A stretch of 58,182 nucleotides of DNA from JAYVYM01 sp046593925 (GCA_046593925.1 JBKJQN010000099.1:1-58182), one strand, 5' to 3'. Shown: positions 31,780 through 40,794, counted from the stretch's first letter. The notes: a model not told the origin generated them from the sequence alone. Numbers and translations are program-made.

Positions 31780-32373
31780 ATGGTCACACCGACCCGTACG
31801 GCCGCCCCGACCACCGGCGGGCCGGTGCACGTCCAGCAACCGGTCGCCCCGCGCCGTACCTCGTTCGGAAGCTTCGCTCTGCACGGGCTGCGCCTCGCAG
31901 TCGGCGTCGAGTTCCTCTGGGCCTTCGTCGACAAGTTGTTCGGCTTCGGTTACGCGACCCCCAGCGCCAAGGCCTGGATCCACGGCGGCTCACCTACCAA
32001 CGGCTTCCTGACCCACGCGAACGCCGGTCCGCTGAAGGGCTTCTTCCACTCCCTTGCCGGCACCACGGGTATCGACACGCTGTTCATGGCGGCGCTGCTG
32101 GGTGTGGGGCTCGCCATGGTGCTCGGTGTGGCGCTGCGGGTGGCCGCAGCATCCGGCACCCTGCTGCTGTCGATGATGTGGCTCGCCGCCTGGCCGCTCG
32201 CCAAGCTCGCGGAAGGCAAGCCGACCGGGTCGAACAACCCGATCGTCGACAGCCACGTGATCAGCGCCTTCGCCCTGCTGGTGGTTGCCGGGCTCGCTGT
32301 CGGCAGCTCTGGTCCGCTCGGCCGGATCTGGGCGCGCATGCCGCTGGTGCGTGACCACAGCTGGCTGCGCTGA
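31780..32373 (+). CDS. DoxX-family membrane protein
   Basis: A 197-residue protein with a 30-residue polar head and four membrane segments (LHGLRLAVGVEFLWAFVDKLFGFG; TLFMAALLGVGLAMVLGVALRVA; SGTLLLSMMWLAAWPLA; VISAFALLVVAGLAVG). The fold and the FLWAFVDKLFG block fit the DoxX/thiosulfate:quinone oxidoreductase-like family, small quinone-linked proteins often induced with stress genes. ATG 31780 follows an AAGGA box 11 bases away; an in-frame GTG at 31771 is too close to it. The DevR-like box upstream places it in the proposed regulon. Confidence 0.75.
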   Translation: MVTPTRTAAPTTGGPVHVQQPVAPRRTSFGSFALHGLRLAVGVEFLWAFVDKLFGFGYATPSAKAWIHGGSPTNGFLTHANAGPLKGFFHSLAGTTGIDTLFMAALLGVGLAMVLGVALRVAAASGTLLLSMMWLAAWPLAKLAEGKPTGSNNPIVDSHVISAFALLVVAGLAVGSSGPLGRIWARMPLVRDHSWLR

Positions 32374-32518
32374 CCCTGGTGCGCTCGGCCTGCCCACTCG
32401 GGAGCACGCGCTTTCGGTGGGCGGGCCGCTGCCGTGTCGGGCTGACCGTGCGGGGCTGCTCGGACAGGGTGAGCATCGCCTGCGCCGCGGCTGCGCTGGT
32501 CGACGAGAACGGCCCCCC

Positions 32519-32532
32519 GTGAGTTGACTCAC
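32519..32532 (+). promoter_or_regulatory. perfect palindrome upstream of the hemoglobin gene
   Basis: GTGAGT and ACTCAC flank TG (32519-32532), 80 bp before the globin ATG. It does not resemble the DevR boxes. A dimeric repressor site is possible; the regulator is unknown. Confidence 0.35.
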
Positions 32533-32612
32533 AGCGTCCGGTATTGCGGCGGGTGGCCATTCTCCGTGCGCGCCGGGAGACCGGGCGCCGCCCGCCTACA
32601 GAGCAGAGCGTC

Positions 32613-33037
32613 ATGACCCACGCCGCGCAGAGCCCGTCGCTGTACGAACGCCTCGGAGGGTTGTACGGCATCTCCGGTGCCGTCGACGTCCTGGCCGACC
32701 GCTCTACGACAACGTCTCAGCCAACCAGAACCCGCACGTCCAGGCCTTTCACCTGATGAAGGGCCACGCCGGCTTCACGTTCCTCGTGACCGCGTGGTCC
32801 ATCGAGCAGACCGGCGGCCCGATCTGCTATCCCGGGCGGGACATGCGCGAGTCGCACGCGCACCGTGAGGTGAGCGAGTTCGACATCGTCGCCGGCGAGA
32901 TCGCAGCCACGCTGTTCCATGTCGGCCTTCCCCGGCAGGAGCACAAAGAGTCCATGGACATCATCGAGAGCTACCGATCGATGGTCGTCGGTGCGCCGGG
33001 TCACAAGGTCGAGGACCTCGAAGCCGCGAACGCCTGA
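32613..33037 (+). pseudogene. group 1 truncated hemoglobin with a single-base frameshift
   Basis: The first 30 codons read MTHAAQSPSLYERLGG, then LYGISGAVDVLADR, the start of a truncated hemoglobin. At about 32701-32703 one base is missing (CGC TCT where CGC CTC TAC is expected). The adjacent frame then continues LYDNVSANQNPHVQAFHLMKG, LVTAWSIEQTGGPICYPGRDM, ESHAHREV (proximal His region), ATLFHVGLP, EHKESMDIIESYRSMV. The restored protein would have about 141 residues and bind heme for O2/NO chemistry. The rest is well conserved, so the lesion is either very recent or a sequencing error. No slippery site for programmed frameshifting is seen. Confidence 0.82.
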
Positions 33038-33198
33038 CGCACTGCCGGGCGGCCGACGCGCTCACCCCCGCCAGTACGGCGAGCGCGCCGGCCGCGGGCC
33101 GTCCGGTGTCCAGCGCTTCGACCTCGCGTCGCGCTGCCTCGGCCGACCGGGGCATCTTGCGCCAGACGAGGCAGTCCAGGCAGGCGATGGTCAGGGCG

Positions 33199-33834
33199 CT
33201 ACGTGGTCGCGCGGTCCTGCCAGCGCAGGTGCAGGTGGATGCCCTCGGCGCGCAGAGCCCGCCGACCCATCACCACGCAGCACGCGATGGCTAGCCCTGA
33301 CAGCACGGGAGACAGCACCGATCGGGCCAGCAACACTGCGTCGTAATGGTCGGCCACCAGCAGCTGGAGGGCTACGCCGCCGTTGATGATGTTGACCAGG
33401 GCCCACACCAGCGAGAGGCGGCGTAGCGCTGTCTGCACCCGCGTCAGCGCGGTCACGTGTGCGGGAAGGCCCACGAAGTCGCGGGCGAACCGCTCGGTCA
33501 GCGGTTTGCGCAGCAGCGCAGACCCAGCGAATGCCGCGGCGAGCACGAACGCGTTGATTGTCGGCGTCAGGAGGTAGACGAAGGTCGAGTGGAACGCCAG
33601 CGCGACGCCCGTCCTGGTCGTGAACAGCAGCGCGCCGACCACGAGCACCGCGGGCAGGGCGCGCCCGCGGGCCCAGCGCCGGGCGATGGCCAGGTAACAC
33701 CAGGCGAGGCCGGCGCACAGCGCCCAGACCAGGCCGCCGGTATGCAGCACCGCCCAGAACAGCAGGGCCGGCATGACGGTGCCCTCCACGACCTGCAGGC
33801 CGATGCCCGAGAGCATCGTGCGCATCGGCGGCAT
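33199..33834 (-). CDS. VC0807-type integral membrane protein
   Basis: A protein of about 211 residues with six hydrophobic segments. The VVEGTVMPALLFWAVLHTGGLVWALCAGLAWCYLAIARR start, the VVGALLFTTRTGVALAFHSTFVYLLTPTINAF centre and RRLSLVWALVNIINGGVALQLL end match the VC0807 family, whose function is unknown. The start is uncertain: ATG 33834 begins the conserved part, but the frame stays open to 33948 and AGGAAGAGG lies upstream of it. It is the last gene of the island and is divergent from the NlpC/P60 gene. Confidence 0.68.
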   Translation of the reverse strand: MPPMRTMLSGIGLQVVEGTVMPALLFWAVLHTGGLVWALCAGLAWCYLAIARRWARGRALPAVLVVGALLFTTRTGVALAFHSTFVYLLTPTINAFVLAAAFAGSALLRKPLTERFARDFVGLPAHVTALTRVQTALRRLSLVWALVNIINGGVALQLLVADHYDAVLLARSVLSPVLSGLAIACCVVMGRRALRAEGIHLHLRWQDRATT

Positions 33835-34091
33835 GACCACGCCGTGCGAGGTGGTGGGAATGACGGGCCTCTTCCTGATCGGTGACGTGCCGTGGTGCTG
33901 GTCATCGACCGGGGGAACGGCCGGCTGGAGGCGGGACCACCTTCGCACGCCGGCCCGTCCCGCGCTCCGCTGTAGCCGGCGGCTGTGGACCGGGGGAGGG
34001 GGGCGTCCTCAGCCGCGCCATCCCGCAGACAAGGTGGTCTTGGCGGACCTACGCTGAGCGCGCTCCGGCTCGCTGTGACCGCGCCGCGACT

Positions 34092-35429
34092 GTGCACCGG
34101 GGGGTGTTCGGGTTGTTGCTGTTGCGCCTGCGCGCCGCCGTCTCGGGCTCGGCCCTGGTGGCCGGTCTGGTCGTCGCCGCCGGGCCCGCCTGGGCCGCCC
34201 CTGCCCCGTCGTCGGTCACCGACGCGCAGCACCGGGTCGAGCAGGCCGCCAACGGCCTCGCCGACGTACAGGTTCGGGCCGAGCAGGCGGCCGAGGCCTA
34301 CAACGGCGCACAGGTTGCTGCTGTCGCGGCCGACGCACAGGCCGGGGCCGCCGCGGCCGCGTCGAGCGACGCCGCCGACGGCGCCCGCGCGGCGAGCGCC
34401 GTCGCCGACAGCGCCCGCCGTACCGCCGACGATGCCGCGGCGGTATCGGAACGCGCCCGTGACGACCACGACGAGGCTGTCGCGGCCACCGTCGCGGCGC
34501 AGCAGGCCCTGAACCGGCTGGCAGCCGGCGCCTACCGCTCCGGTGGCACCCTCGCGATGCTGTCGTCGATGTTCGGCGACGACCCGCTGGCCTTCGCCGA
34601 CGCACAGGAGATGGTCAACCGCGTCGACCGGTATCAGAAGGGCACCGTCGACAGGCTGTCGGCCACCAAGGCCGAGGCAGCGGCGTCCGCGGACCTGGCC
34701 GAAACGGCGCGACGTGCCGCGGTCAGCCAGGCGGAGCAGGTCGCCGTCACAGCCGGTCAGGCCGTCCATGCCTCGGTGGTCGCGCAGGACGCCGCCCGCG
34801 CCGCCGCGGCGACCGCGACGGCTGCGGGGGCTGCCGCCGACCGAGCCGCCGCCGCCAAGCAGCGCGCCGTGAAGCTGGTCGCAGCCGCCGAATCCGACCT
34901 CGGCACGGCGAGTGCGCGCGCCGCCGACCTCACCATCAAGGCCGAGCAGGCCCGGCTAGGGGCCGATGCGGCTCAGCGTGGGCCGGCATCCGCCGGGGCG
35001 CCCGGGCGCGGAAGTGCTGCGGCCACGGCGATCGCGGCGGCGTACCGGGAGATCGGGGTGCCCTACTCCTGGGGCGGCGGCAACGCCAACGGCCCGTCCC
35101 GCGGCTTTGCGCAGGGCGCGAACACCGTCGGCTTCGACTGCTCCGGGCTCACGTTGTTCGCGTACGCGCAGGCCGGCATCCGGCTCGACCACTTCACCGG
35201 GTCGCAGTGGAACGCCGGCCAGCGCGTCGACCGCGGTCAGCTGGTGCCCGGTGACCTGATGTTCTTCGCCACCAACACGAGCGTCCCGGGCTCCATCCAC
35301 CACGTCTCGATCTACCTCGGCAACGACCTGATGATTGAGGCGCCACACACCGGCGACGTGGTGAAGGTCGCCTCCGCCGTACGCAGTGACTTCATCGGTG
35401 GGGTCCGCCCCTCCCCGTCAACGGGCTGA
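34092..35429 (+). CDS. secreted NlpC/P60 peptidoglycan hydrolase
   Basis: About 445 residues. A signal peptide ends near GPAWAAPAPSS. Residues about 40-300 are an Ala-rich coiled coil (many AAxA heptads and DR/RD pairs), as in RipA/RipC-type hydrolases where it controls activity or complex formation. The C-terminal NlpC/P60 domain (about 315-440) has VPYSWGGGNANG, the catalytic Cys in GFDCSGLT, VPGDLMFFA, the catalytic His in HHVSIYLGN and a third polar residue in EAPHTGD. It cleaves peptide stems between D-Glu and the diamino acid. Start candidates are GTG 34092, GTG 34104 and TTG 34113; the GGGGGG run supports one of the later two. Confidence 0.88.
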   Translation: MHRGVFGLLLLRLRAAVSGSALVAGLVVAAGPAWAAPAPSSVTDAQHRVEQAANGLADVQVRAEQAAEAYNGAQVAAVAADAQAGAAAAASSDAADGARAASAVADSARRTADDAAAVSERARDDHDEAVAATVAAQQALNRLAAGAYRSGGTLAMLSSMFGDDPLAFADAQEMVNRVDRYQKGTVDRLSATKAEAAASADLAETARRAAVSQAEQVAVTAGQAVHASVVAQDAARAAAATATAAGAAADRAAAAKQRAVKLVAAAESDLGTASARAADLTIKAEQARLGADAAQRGPASAGAPGRGSAAATAIAAAYREIGVPYSWGGGNANGPSRGFAQGANTVGFDCSGLTLFAYAQAGIRLDHFTGSQWNAGQRVDRGQLVPGDLMFFATNTSVPGSIHHVSIYLGNDLMIEAPHTGDVVKVASAVRSDFIGGVRPSPSTG

Positions 35430-35481
35430 CGGCGTGCGACCGCCGGGGCACCCTTGAGCCCCGACAGCTCAGGAGGACCCG

Positions 35482-35847
35482 GTGCCCGTGCTTGTCCTGT
35501 ATGCCGTCCTGGTGGCGACGCCGATCGTGGTGCTGCTCGCGGCCGGCCGGGCACTGGAGCTGTGGTGCGGGAGCTACCGCACCCCCCGCCGGTCGCAGCG
35601 CGCCACCGGGCCGGGGATCGAGCGGCTGGCGGCCGACCTGCGCCGGCTCGAGGCCGAGCACAGCCGGATCGCCGGCTCGGACCTGCCGGCCCGGGTGGTC
35701 CGGCTACGCGGCGTCGCCATGGCGTACGACGACACCCTGCTCGCCTGCTGCGGGGCCGTCGGTCTCGCGCCGCCCGCCTCGCCGCTCAGCGCCCTCGACC
35801 GCCTCCTGACCGAGGCTGCGCTGGCCCAGCAGGGCGTCCAGTGGTGA
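35482..35847 (+). CDS. small membrane-anchored hypothetical protein
   Basis: A 121-residue protein from GTG 35482 with AGGAGG upstream. Residues 2-24 (LVLYAVLVATPIVVLLAAGRAL) are one membrane helix; the remainder is soluble with helices (GIERLAADLRRLEAEHSRIAG; ARVVRLRGVAMAYDDTLLACC) and a CC pair. No family name is recalled, although short proteins of this layout occur downstream of NlpC genes in related genomes. It starts 52 bp after the hydrolase, so co-transcription is possible. Confidence 0.65.
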   Translation: MPVLVLYAVLVATPIVVLLAAGRALELWCGSYRTPRRSQRATGPGIERLAADLRRLEAEHSRIAGSDLPARVVRLRGVAMAYDDTLLACCGAVGLAPPASPLSALDRLLTEAALAQQGVQW

Positions 35848-35885
35848 GGCGCCCGTCCTGAGGTCCGCCCGGGTCTGCGCGGGGC

Positions 35886-36629
35886 TCAGCGGCGCTCGGC
35901 CGGGGCGACGGCCAGCTCGGGGGCGAGCAGGCGCAGCAGTGCGACCGCGCTGACTGCCTGCGCGGCGAGGATGCCGGCGAGCACCGCGAGCTGGAAGCGG
36001 GCCGCCGACGCAGGGCTCGCCCCGCCGGCGAGCGAGCCGACGAAGGCCCCCGGCAGCGTCACCAGCCCGGTCGTCCGGGTCTGGTCGATCGCGGGCAGCA
36101 GGGCTTCGCGGATCGCAGCCGGCACGAAGGGCGTGACCGCCTGGCGCGCCGAGGCGCCCAGCGCGAGCCAGCCCTCAACCTCGGTCCAGCGGTCGGCCAC
36201 CTGGTCGCGCAGGCGCCGGCCGGCCAGGGTGCAGACCGTCATGGTGCCGCCGAGCACGATGCCGGCGAAGGAGATGACGTAGCGCGGAGAGCGGGGGAAC
36301 GCGCCGGTACCGAGCAGCAGGACGAGCACGGGTGTGGCGCCCGCCGCGCTGGCGAACAGCACCTGGCCGACCCGCCGCCGCCCGGCCCCGAGCCGCCGCC
36401 CGGACGTGACCCCCACCGCACCGAGCATGACCGCCACGAAGGCGGCGGCCACCCAGGCGTTGCGGAACGCCAGCCCGAGCACCAGCGCGACGACCGCCAG
36501 CTGCGCGGCCGCGCGGGCGACCGCCAGCGCCGGGACGGCGCGCAGCCCGACCCCGCCGACCGCCAGCGCCCCGGCGGCCAGTGCGAGCAGCCCCGCCAAT
36601 GTCAGCGCCGAGGCGAGGTCGAGTCCCAC
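35886..36629 (-). CDS. UPF0014 (FetB/YbbM-type) ABC transporter permease
   Basis: A 247-residue permease with six to seven membrane segments. It shows ARAAAQLAVVALVLG and VAVMLGAVGVTSGRR early, a VISFAGIVLGGTMTVCTLAGRRLRDQV loop, and EGWLALGASARQAVTPFVPAAIREALLPAIDQTRTTGLVTLPGAFVG, the signature coupling region of the FetB family (iron export in E. coli, with ATPase FetA). No FetA-type ATPase is next to it here, so its partner must be elsewhere. GTG 36629 is chosen over the long extension to 37082, which is a shadow of cobD. Confidence 0.82.
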   Translation of the reverse strand: MGLDLASALTLAGLLALAAGALAVGGVGLRAVPALAVARAAAQLAVVALVLGLAFRNAWVAAAFVAVMLGAVGVTSGRRLGAGRRRVGQVLFASAAGATPVLVLLLGTGAFPRSPRYVISFAGIVLGGTMTVCTLAGRRLRDQVADRWTEVEGWLALGASARQAVTPFVPAAIREALLPAIDQTRTTGLVTLPGAFVGSLAGGASPASAARFQLAVLAGILAAQAVSAVALLRLLAPELAVAPAERR

Positions 36630-36733
36630 CGGTCCAGCCGACCATGCGGCTCGGCGGTTGGCTCCGTAGGGTCGCGTCCGTGGAGGTTGCGACCGGGCGC
36701 TCGCCGGACACGGCGCGGTTCGGCTGGCCGGCG

Positions 36734-37738
36734 ATGGCAGAGCGCTACCTGACCGGGAGCGCGATCCAGCGTTCGATCGCGCACCAGCTCTCGACGGCGA
36801 GCGCGCCTCGGCGCTCGCTGGCGAGCGCGTTCGGGCTTGCAGCCGGCGTCGGGCTGGACGCGCTGCTCGCCGACCCGCGGCGCGGCCACCCCGTCGCGGT
36901 GTTCGGCGGCGCAGCGGCTCGGCTCGAGCGTCGCGTGCATCGGGACAGCCGAGCCGTAGGGGCGGCGTACGCCGGGGTGCTGTGCGGCGCCGCAGGGCTG
37001 ATCGGCACCAGCGTGCGTGGGCGCCCGACCCGGCTGGTCCTGGGGACGGCGGCCGCAACGTGGGCGGTGCTCGGCGGTACAACGCTGCGGCGCGAGGCGG
37101 CGGCGATGGACGGGCTGCTGCGGGCCGGCGACCTCGACGGGGCCCGGCTTCGGGTGACGCACCTGTGTGGCCGCGACCCCGGGGGCCTCGACCTGGAGGG
37201 GCTGGCCCGCGCCACCGTCGAGTCGGTCGCGGAGAACACCTCGGATGCCGTCGTCGCCCCGCTGCTCTGGGGGGCTGTGCTCGGCGCGCCGGGGCTGCTG
37301 GCGTACCGCGCGGTCAACACCCTGGACGCCATGGTGGGGCACCGCTCGGAGCGGTACGCGAGGTTCGGCTGGGCTGCTGCCCGCGCCGACGACGTCGCGA
37401 ACCTCGTACCGGCGCGCGTCACCGCGGCGCTGACGGTGCTCCTCGCACCGGTCGTCGGTGGAAGACCGCGGGCGGCTCTACGCGCATGGCGGCGCGACGG
37501 GCGCAAGCACCCGAGCCCGAACGCCGGCCCGGTGGAGGCGGCCTTTGCGGGCGCGCTGGGGCGCACGCTCGGGGGCCGGCTCGCCTACGCCGGCCAGGTC
37601 GAGGACCGGCCGCTGCTCGGTGACGGACCCGCCCCGGCCGTCGACGACGTCGCCCGCGCCGCGCAGCTGTCGATGGCCGTCTCGTTCGCCGCAGCCGCGC
37701 TGGCCGTGTCGGTGCGGGCCTGGCTGGACCGGCGGTGA
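36734..37738 (+). CDS. cobD: adenosylcobinamide-phosphate synthase (CbiB/CobD)
   Basis: An integral membrane enzyme of 334 residues that joins aminopropanol (or its phosphate) to adenosylcobyric acid in cobalamin synthesis. Family blocks are LDALLADPRRGHPVAVFG, LARATVESVAENTSDAVVAPLLWGAVLGAPGLLAYRAVNTLDAMVGHRSERYARFGWAAARADDVANLVPARVTA, and GRKHPSPNAGPVEAAFAGALG. The N-terminal 35 residues from ATG 36734 are not conserved, but no ATG, GTG or TTG is nearer to the family start. The stop overlaps cobQ in GTGA. Confidence 0.9.
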   Translation: MAERYLTGSAIQRSIAHQLSTASAPRRSLASAFGLAAGVGLDALLADPRRGHPVAVFGGAAARLERRVHRDSRAVGAAYAGVLCGAAGLIGTSVRGRPTRLVLGTAAATWAVLGGTTLRREAAAMDGLLRAGDLDGARLRVTHLCGRDPGGLDLEGLARATVESVAENTSDAVVAPLLWGAVLGAPGLLAYRAVNTLDAMVGHRSERYARFGWAAARADDVANLVPARVTAALTVLLAPVVGGRPRAALRAWRRDGRKHPSPNAGPVEAAFAGALGRTLGGRLAYAGQVEDRPLLGDGPAPAVDDVARAAQLSMAVSFAAAALAVSVRAWLDRR

Positions 37739-39234
37739 GCGGGGCGCTGCTGGTGGCCGGTACGACCTCCGACGCAGGCAAGAGCGTCCTCACGGCCGGC
37801 CTTTGCCGATGGCTGGCCCGTCAGGGTGTTTCGGTAGCCCCCTTCAAGGCGCAGAACATGAGCCTGAACAGCGCCGTCACCGTGGACGGCGCGGAGGTCG
37901 GCCGGGCCCAGGCGATGCAGGCGGCGGCCGCCGGCATCGAGGTCGAGGCCGCCATGAACCCGGTGCTGCTCAAGCCCGGCAGCGACCAGACCAGCCAGGT
38001 CGTCGTGCTCGGCCGCCCGTACGCCGACGTCTCGGCGCTGTCGTACCGCACGCACAAGGCGGCACTTCTGGACATCGCCCTCGACTGCCTGGCCGATCTG
38101 CGCCGTCGGTACGACGTCGTCATCTGCGAAGGAGCGGGCAGCCCTGCCGAGATCAACCTGCGGTCGACCGACATCGCCAACATGGGGCTGGCCCGCGCGG
38201 CGGGGCTGCCGGTCCTGGTCGTCGGCGACATCAACCCGGGCGGTATTTTTGCCGCGCTGTTCGGCACGCTTGCGCTGCTGTCCGCCGAGGATCAGGCGCT
38301 GGTGTGCGGGTTCGTGGTCAACAAGTTCCGCGGCGACGTCGCGCTGCTCGAGCCTGGCCTGGCGATGCTGCGGCGGCTCACCGGGCGGCCGACGTACGGC
38401 GTCCTGCCCTGGACCGAGGGGCTGGAACTCGACGTCGAGGACTCGCTCGGCCTGTCCGTCCCGGTGGCGCCACTGCCGCCGGTCGGCCGCGACGTATTGC
38501 GCGTCTCGGTCGTACGGCTGCCGCGGCTGTCGAACTGGACCGACATCGACGCATTGCGCAGCGAGCCAGGCGTGCTCGTGCGGTTCGCGACGACCGCCGA
38601 GGAGCTGGCCGACGCCGACCTGGTGGTGCTGCCGGGCACCCGGGCCACCGTTGCCGACCTGGCCTGGCTGCGCGCCCGCGGCCTGGACCGGGTGCTCGCC
38701 GATCGGGCGGCGCAGGGTCGCCCGGTGCTGGGGGTCTGCGGGGGCTACCAGATGCTCGGCGGGTCCGTACAGGACGAGGTGGAGTCCCGGGCCGGTGCGG
38801 TGCCCGCGCTCGGACTGCTGCCCGTCACGACGGTCTTCGGCTCGGACAAGGTGCTCGCCCGGCCGACCGGGAGCTGGGGGCCGCACCCCGTGACGACGGC
38901 ATATGAGATCCACCACGGCCTCGTCACCCGGCATGGCGGCCAGCCGCTGTTCCTGCCCGATGAGGGCTGCCGGTACGGGGCGGTGCTGGGCACGGTGTGG
39001 CACGGGGCGCTCGAGTCCGATGGCGCCCGGCGGGCGCTGCTCGCCGAGGTGGCCGCCGCAGCGGGCCGGGACTGGACGCCCGGCACGACGTCGTTCGAGC
39101 AGGTCCGCCAGGATCGGCTCGATGCGCTCGGCGACCTCGTCGCCGACCACCTGGACACCGCGGCTGTCCTTCGACTGCTGCAGAACGGGGCGCCGCCCGG
39201 CCTGCCGTTCGTCCCGCCGGGCGCTCCTGACTGA
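37735..39234 (+). CDS. cobQ: cobyric acid synthase
   Basis: A 499-residue glutamine-dependent amidase that amidates four side chains of adenosylcobyrinic a,c-diamide. The N-terminal ATP-binding domain begins LLVAGTTSDAGKSVLTAGL and has PFKAQNMSLNSAVT, GRAQAMQA, EGAGSPAEINL and DINPGGIFAALFGTL. The C-terminal triad-type glutaminase has LGVCGGYQMLGG (catalytic Cys) and TAYEIHHG with the closing GTVWHG His region. The start GTG 37735 overlaps the cobD stop, so both are co-translated. Confidence 0.95.
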   Translation: MSGALLVAGTTSDAGKSVLTAGLCRWLARQGVSVAPFKAQNMSLNSAVTVDGAEVGRAQAMQAAAAGIEVEAAMNPVLLKPGSDQTSQVVVLGRPYADVSALSYRTHKAALLDIALDCLADLRRRYDVVICEGAGSPAEINLRSTDIANMGLARAAGLPVLVVGDINPGGIFAALFGTLALLSAEDQALVCGFVVNKFRGDVALLEPGLAMLRRLTGRPTYGVLPWTEGLELDVEDSLGLSVPVAPLPPVGRDVLRVSVVRLPRLSNWTDIDALRSEPGVLVRFATTAEELADADLVVLPGTRATVADLAWLRARGLDRVLADRAAQGRPVLGVCGGYQMLGGSVQDEVESRAGAVPALGLLPVTTVFGSDKVLARPTGSWGPHPVTTAYEIHHGLVTRHGGQPLFLPDEGCRYGAVLGTVWHGALESDGARRALLAEVAAAAGRDWTPGTTSFEQVRQDRLDALGDLVADHLDTAAVLRLLQNGAPPGLPFVPPGAPD

Positions 39235-39276
39235 ACGGTCAGGCCGGCTTCCGACACTGCGTCGGTGCGTGGCTGG

Positions 39277-40794
39277 TCAGGCCGCGGCGGGTGCGTCCTG
39301 GAGGGCGCGGACGGCGTCTTCGCGGCTGACGTCGACGAGCATGCCCATCAGCAGAGCGGCAGCCAGCAGGATGCCGCCGCCGACGACGAATCCCAAGCTC
39401 CAGCCGTCGACCAGCGCGACGGTGTAGCGGGCGAACTCCGGTGAGCCGCCCGGTCGCGGGGGGCCGCCGGGGAACAGCGCCGTGGTGCGTGCCGCGCTCA
39501 CCGCGGTGAGCACCGCCAGGCCGAGCGCGCCGCCGACCTGCTGACCGGCGTTGAGCAGCGCAGAGGCGATGCCGGCGTCCTCGTGGGGAACCCCGGCGAC
39601 CGCCGAGCTGGTGAGCGCGACGAAGGTCATGCCCATGCCCAACGCGACCAGGGCCAGGGACGGCAGCACCGTCGTCAGGTAGGAGCTGTCGGTCTGCAGC
39701 CGCAGGCCGAGCGTCACCAGCCCGAGGCCGGCGAGCGAGGGCCCCACGGTCAGCAGTGGCCGTGGCCCGACGCGGCCGAGCAACTGCGAGCCGATGCCCG
39801 CGCTGACACCGATCAGAACGGTCATCGGCAGGAACGCCAGGCCGGACTTGACCGGGCTGTAGCCGTTGACGACCTGCATCCACAGGATCAGGAAGAAGAA
39901 GATTGCGAAGATGCCGGCGCCGACCAGCAGCGCCCCGAGGTCCGCGCCCAGCACGCTGCGCGTGCGGAACACCCGGAACGGCACCAGTGGGAAGCGGGCC
40001 CGTCGCTGGACGACGACGAACGACGCCAGCAGCGCGACCGCGAGAGCAAGCACGCCGATCGTGCGCCCGGAGCCCCAGCCGTAGTCGTTTCCCTTGACGA
40101 GCCCGTACACCGCGGCGATCAGCCCGCCGGTGACGAGCACGGCGCCGGGGACGTCGAAGCCCTGGGCGTTCTCGTCGCGGCTGTGCGGCACGACAGCGAG
40201 GGCGCCGAACACGGCCACCGCCGCTATCGGCAGGTTGACGAAGAACACCCAGCGCCACGAGGCGTACTCGGTGAGCACGCCGCCGAGGATGAGGCCGAGC
40301 GCCGCGCCACCGGCGGTAATCGCGGCGTAGATGCCCAGCGCGCGGTTGCGCTCCTTGCCCTCCTCGAAGATCACCGTGATGAGCGAGAGCGCAGCCGGCG
40401 ACATGAGTGCGCCGCCGATGCCCTGGACCGCCCGGGCGGTTAGCAGCACGCCGAGGTTGCCCGACAGGCCGCCGACCAGGCTGGCCACCGCGAACAGCAC
40501 GGCGCCGCCGATGAAGATCTCCTTGCGGCCGACCCGGTCGGCGAGCTTGCCGCCGAGCAGCAGGAAGCCGCCGAACGTGAGCGTGTAGCCGGTGACGACC
40601 CACTGCAGGTCGGCGTTGCTCGACACGTGCAGCGCGCGGCTGATGTCGGGCAGTGCGACGTTCACGATGGTTGCGTCGAGCACGACCATGAGCTGGGCGA
40701 TGGCCAGCACGAGCAGGGCGAGGCCCTTGTTGACCTCGGGCGGGCCACCGGCAAGGGAGGCGCCCAAAGGGCGGGTGCTGTCGGCGAGGGTCAT
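39277..40794 (-). CDS. MFS multidrug exporter, DHA2 (14-TM) type
   Basis: A 505-residue drug:proton antiporter. It has motif D1 AQLMVVLDATIVNVALP, GKLADRVGRKE (loop 2-3 motif A), RAVQGIGGALMSPAALSLI and GGAALGLILGGVLTEYASWRWVFFVNLPI (motif C region), and 14 hydrophobic segments. Substrates cannot be read from sequence. The divergent TetR regulator at 40866 shares its short promoter with a GGCTGACCGGTCAACC palindrome, the usual layout for substrate-inducible efflux. Start ATG 40794 is the only well-placed start. Confidence 0.92.
   Translation of the reverse strand: MTLADSTRPLGASLAGGPPEVNKGLALLVLAIAQLMVVLDATIVNVALPDISRALHVSSNADLQWVVTGYTLTFGGFLLLGGKLADRVGRKEIFIGGAVLFAVASLVGGLSGNLGVLLTARAVQGIGGALMSPAALSLITVIFEEGKERNRALGIYAAITAGGAALGLILGGVLTEYASWRWVFFVNLPIAAVAVFGALAVVPHSRDENAQGFDVPGAVLVTGGLIAAVYGLVKGNDYGWGSGRTIGVLALAVALLASFVVVQRRARFPLVPFRVFRTRSVLGADLGALLVGAGIFAIFFFLILWMQVVNGYSPVKSGLAFLPMTVLIGVSAGIGSQLLGRVGPRPLLTVGPSLAGLGLVTLGLRLQTDSSYLTTVLPSLALVALGMGMTFVALTSSAVAGVPHEDAGIASALLNAGQQVGGALGLAVLTAVSAARTTALFPGGPPRPGGSPEFARYTVALVDGWSLGFVVGGGILLAAALLMGMLVDVSREDAVRALQDAPAAA

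Noticed and set aside
32613..33037. Programmed -1 frameshift in the truncated hemoglobin
   Set aside because: No heptameric slippery sequence or downstream stem is seen at 32690-32720; mutation or sequencing error is simpler.
33567..34769. 400-residue minus-strand frame opposite the NlpC/P60 gene
   Set aside because: It is the antisense of the Ala-rich coiled coil and signal region; the plus-strand protein has a signal peptide and catalytic domain.
39239..40603. 454-residue frame within the MFS gene region
   Set aside because: It is another reading frame of the minus-strand MFS exporter, which has clear membrane and motif structure.
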